NCBI RefSeq assembly: GCF_004801305.1
Contig: NZ_SSOD01000024.1
Span: forward strand, 1 to 45,287
Origin: Pseudothauera rhizosphaerae
Lineage (GTDB): Bacteria; Pseudomonadota; Gammaproteobacteria; Burkholderiales; Rhodocyclaceae
Length of the DNA stretch: 45,287 nt
Direction: 5' to 3'
The notes beneath the pieces were generated by a model. That model saw nothing but the letters and a program-made list of their open reading frames with translations. It did not search any database and was not told the DNA's origin. The position numbers and the translations under genes are program-made. Shown here piece after piece: positions 44,782 to 45,287 of the stretch; within the stretch, counting starts at the first letter, position 1, and every line of letters begins with the position of its first letter.

Positions 44782-45062
44782 TCCATGCCGCCGTCCTCCT
44801 GCTGTCGCTGGCGGGATTCGCCTGCCTGTCTCTGTCGATGGCGCGTCATCAGCAGGAAGTGTTTGGTGGCCGGGCCTTGTCTCCGTCACGAAGCCGCCTG
44901 CTGTGGGCGATGGGTTTCCTGCTCATCGCGTCGGCGTTGGCGGTGGCGATCATCTTCCTGGGGGCGGGCTTCGGCAGCGTCGCGTGGTTCGGCCATATCA
45001 GCCTGGCAGCGGCGATGGTTTTCATGGCGCTTCTGTGGCAGCGGCGGCGAACATCGGGCTGA
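44778..45062 (+). CDS. DUF3325 membrane protein
   Basis: The product has 94 residues with three TM helices (HAAVLLLSLAGFACLSLSM, LLWAMGFLLIASALAVAIIFLG, AWFGHISLAAAMVFMALLW) and the HQQEVFGG loop of the DUF3325 family. It is the usual last gene of DUF3649-PepSY-DUF3325 iron-uptake accessory clusters; its function is unknown. It is coupled to the PepSY gene by an ATGA overlap at 44778. Confidence 0.88.
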   Translation: MIHAAVLLLSLAGFACLSLSMARHQQEVFGGRALSPSRSRLLWAMGFLLIASALAVAIIFLGAGFGSVAWFGHISLAAAMVFMALLWQRRRTSG

Positions 45063-45162
45063 CTATAGTTCCACTTTGCCAGATTGTTCTTATCTGCCGG
45101 GCCGCGCTTCGAGCAGGTTCCAGAGCAATTGATCCCCCGCATCCGGGGCTGCCTGGACCGCT

Positions 45163-45287
45163 CTAGGGAAGTGCTGAACAAATGCCCGCGGACCGATTTC
45201 GAGCGCGTATCAGTGACGGGCTTTCGACTTTGATGGCGTTTTTCGCTTCCGATCGGGTCGTCCTCGGGCTGTTGCCCTCCGTTTTTG
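45163..45287. mobile_element. Probable left end of an IS5-type insertion sequence (cut by the window edge)
   Basis: CTAG at 45163-45166 is followed by GGAAGTGCTGAACAA-like sequence. The IS5 family inserts at YTAR (often CTAG), and IS5 itself begins GGAAGGTGCGAATAAG, which aligns closely. No transposase ORF is reached before the window ends. The stretch from 45063 to here holds no gene. Confidence 0.45.

Overview
The window is a high-GC chromosomal segment whose gene content fits a denitrifying betaproteobacterium of the Rhodocyclales type (Thauera/Azoarcus-like). This placement is an inference from several features: the pcnB-folK-deoxynucleoside kinase-panB-panC block, the ilvI-ilvH-ilvC order, ccoG, a norEF-like pair, AzlCD, a D-tartrate dehydratase and a FecI/FecR siderophore locus. 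No rRNA, tRNA or CRISPR array was seen.

Region 1 (1-2480) is the most foreign-looking part. The left edge cuts a minus-strand protein with Asp-rich calcium-binding motifs of the RTX/polymorphic-toxin kind. A 75-residue membrane protein lies just upstream of it. Next come three consecutive minus-strand membrane-protein genes in clearly AT-rich DNA, including a 47-residue GTG-start ORF, and three 48-bp copies of one palindrome are interspersed. Region 2 (2481-10890) holds a GT4 glycosyltransferase, CcoG, a MocR-type regulator, a NorE/NorF-like pair, an orphan LivK-type binding protein and a cysteine-synthase-like PLP enzyme. Two copies of a 190-200 bp palindromic mobile-like element also lie here, and one has displaced the 5' end of the PLP-enzyme gene.

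Region 3 (10890-20060) contains an Lrp-family regulator with a near-consensus Lrp operator and a translationally coupled didomain SagB-like oxidoreductase and rhodanese-ankyrin protein. An orphan TRAP binding protein, AzlC/AzlD, a diguanylate cyclase and D-tartrate dehydratase with a divergent LysR regulator follow. Region 4 (20117-25560) is housekeeping: RNA polyadenylation, folate, deoxynucleotide salvage, pantothenate and a CBS-domain protein ending in a strong terminator.

Region 5 (25590-34770) starts with a guanidinium exporter (Gdx/SugE) preceded by two ACGR-loop hairpins that match the guanidine-II (mini-ykkC) riboswitch. It continues with a cytochrome b561-YceI-YceI operon, a Yip1-like membrane protein, a P-type cation ATPase overlapping pepN, and an RDD protein. 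Region 6 (34916-38314) is the branched-chain amino-acid operon ilvIHC with a clear terminator. Region 7 (38380-45062) is an iron-uptake locus: Fur-like box, ECF sigma, FecR anti-sigma, TonB-dependent siderophore receptor, then a chain of start/stop-overlapping genes (a 58-residue exported DUF4198-like stub, DUF3649, PepSY, DUF3325). The window ends in what looks like the left end of an IS5-type insertion sequence.

Pseudomonas-type REP pairs occur at three intergenic sites and a fourth, different palindrome pair lies before panB. Overlapping ATGA/GTGA start-stop junctions are frequent and mark the co-translated pairs.
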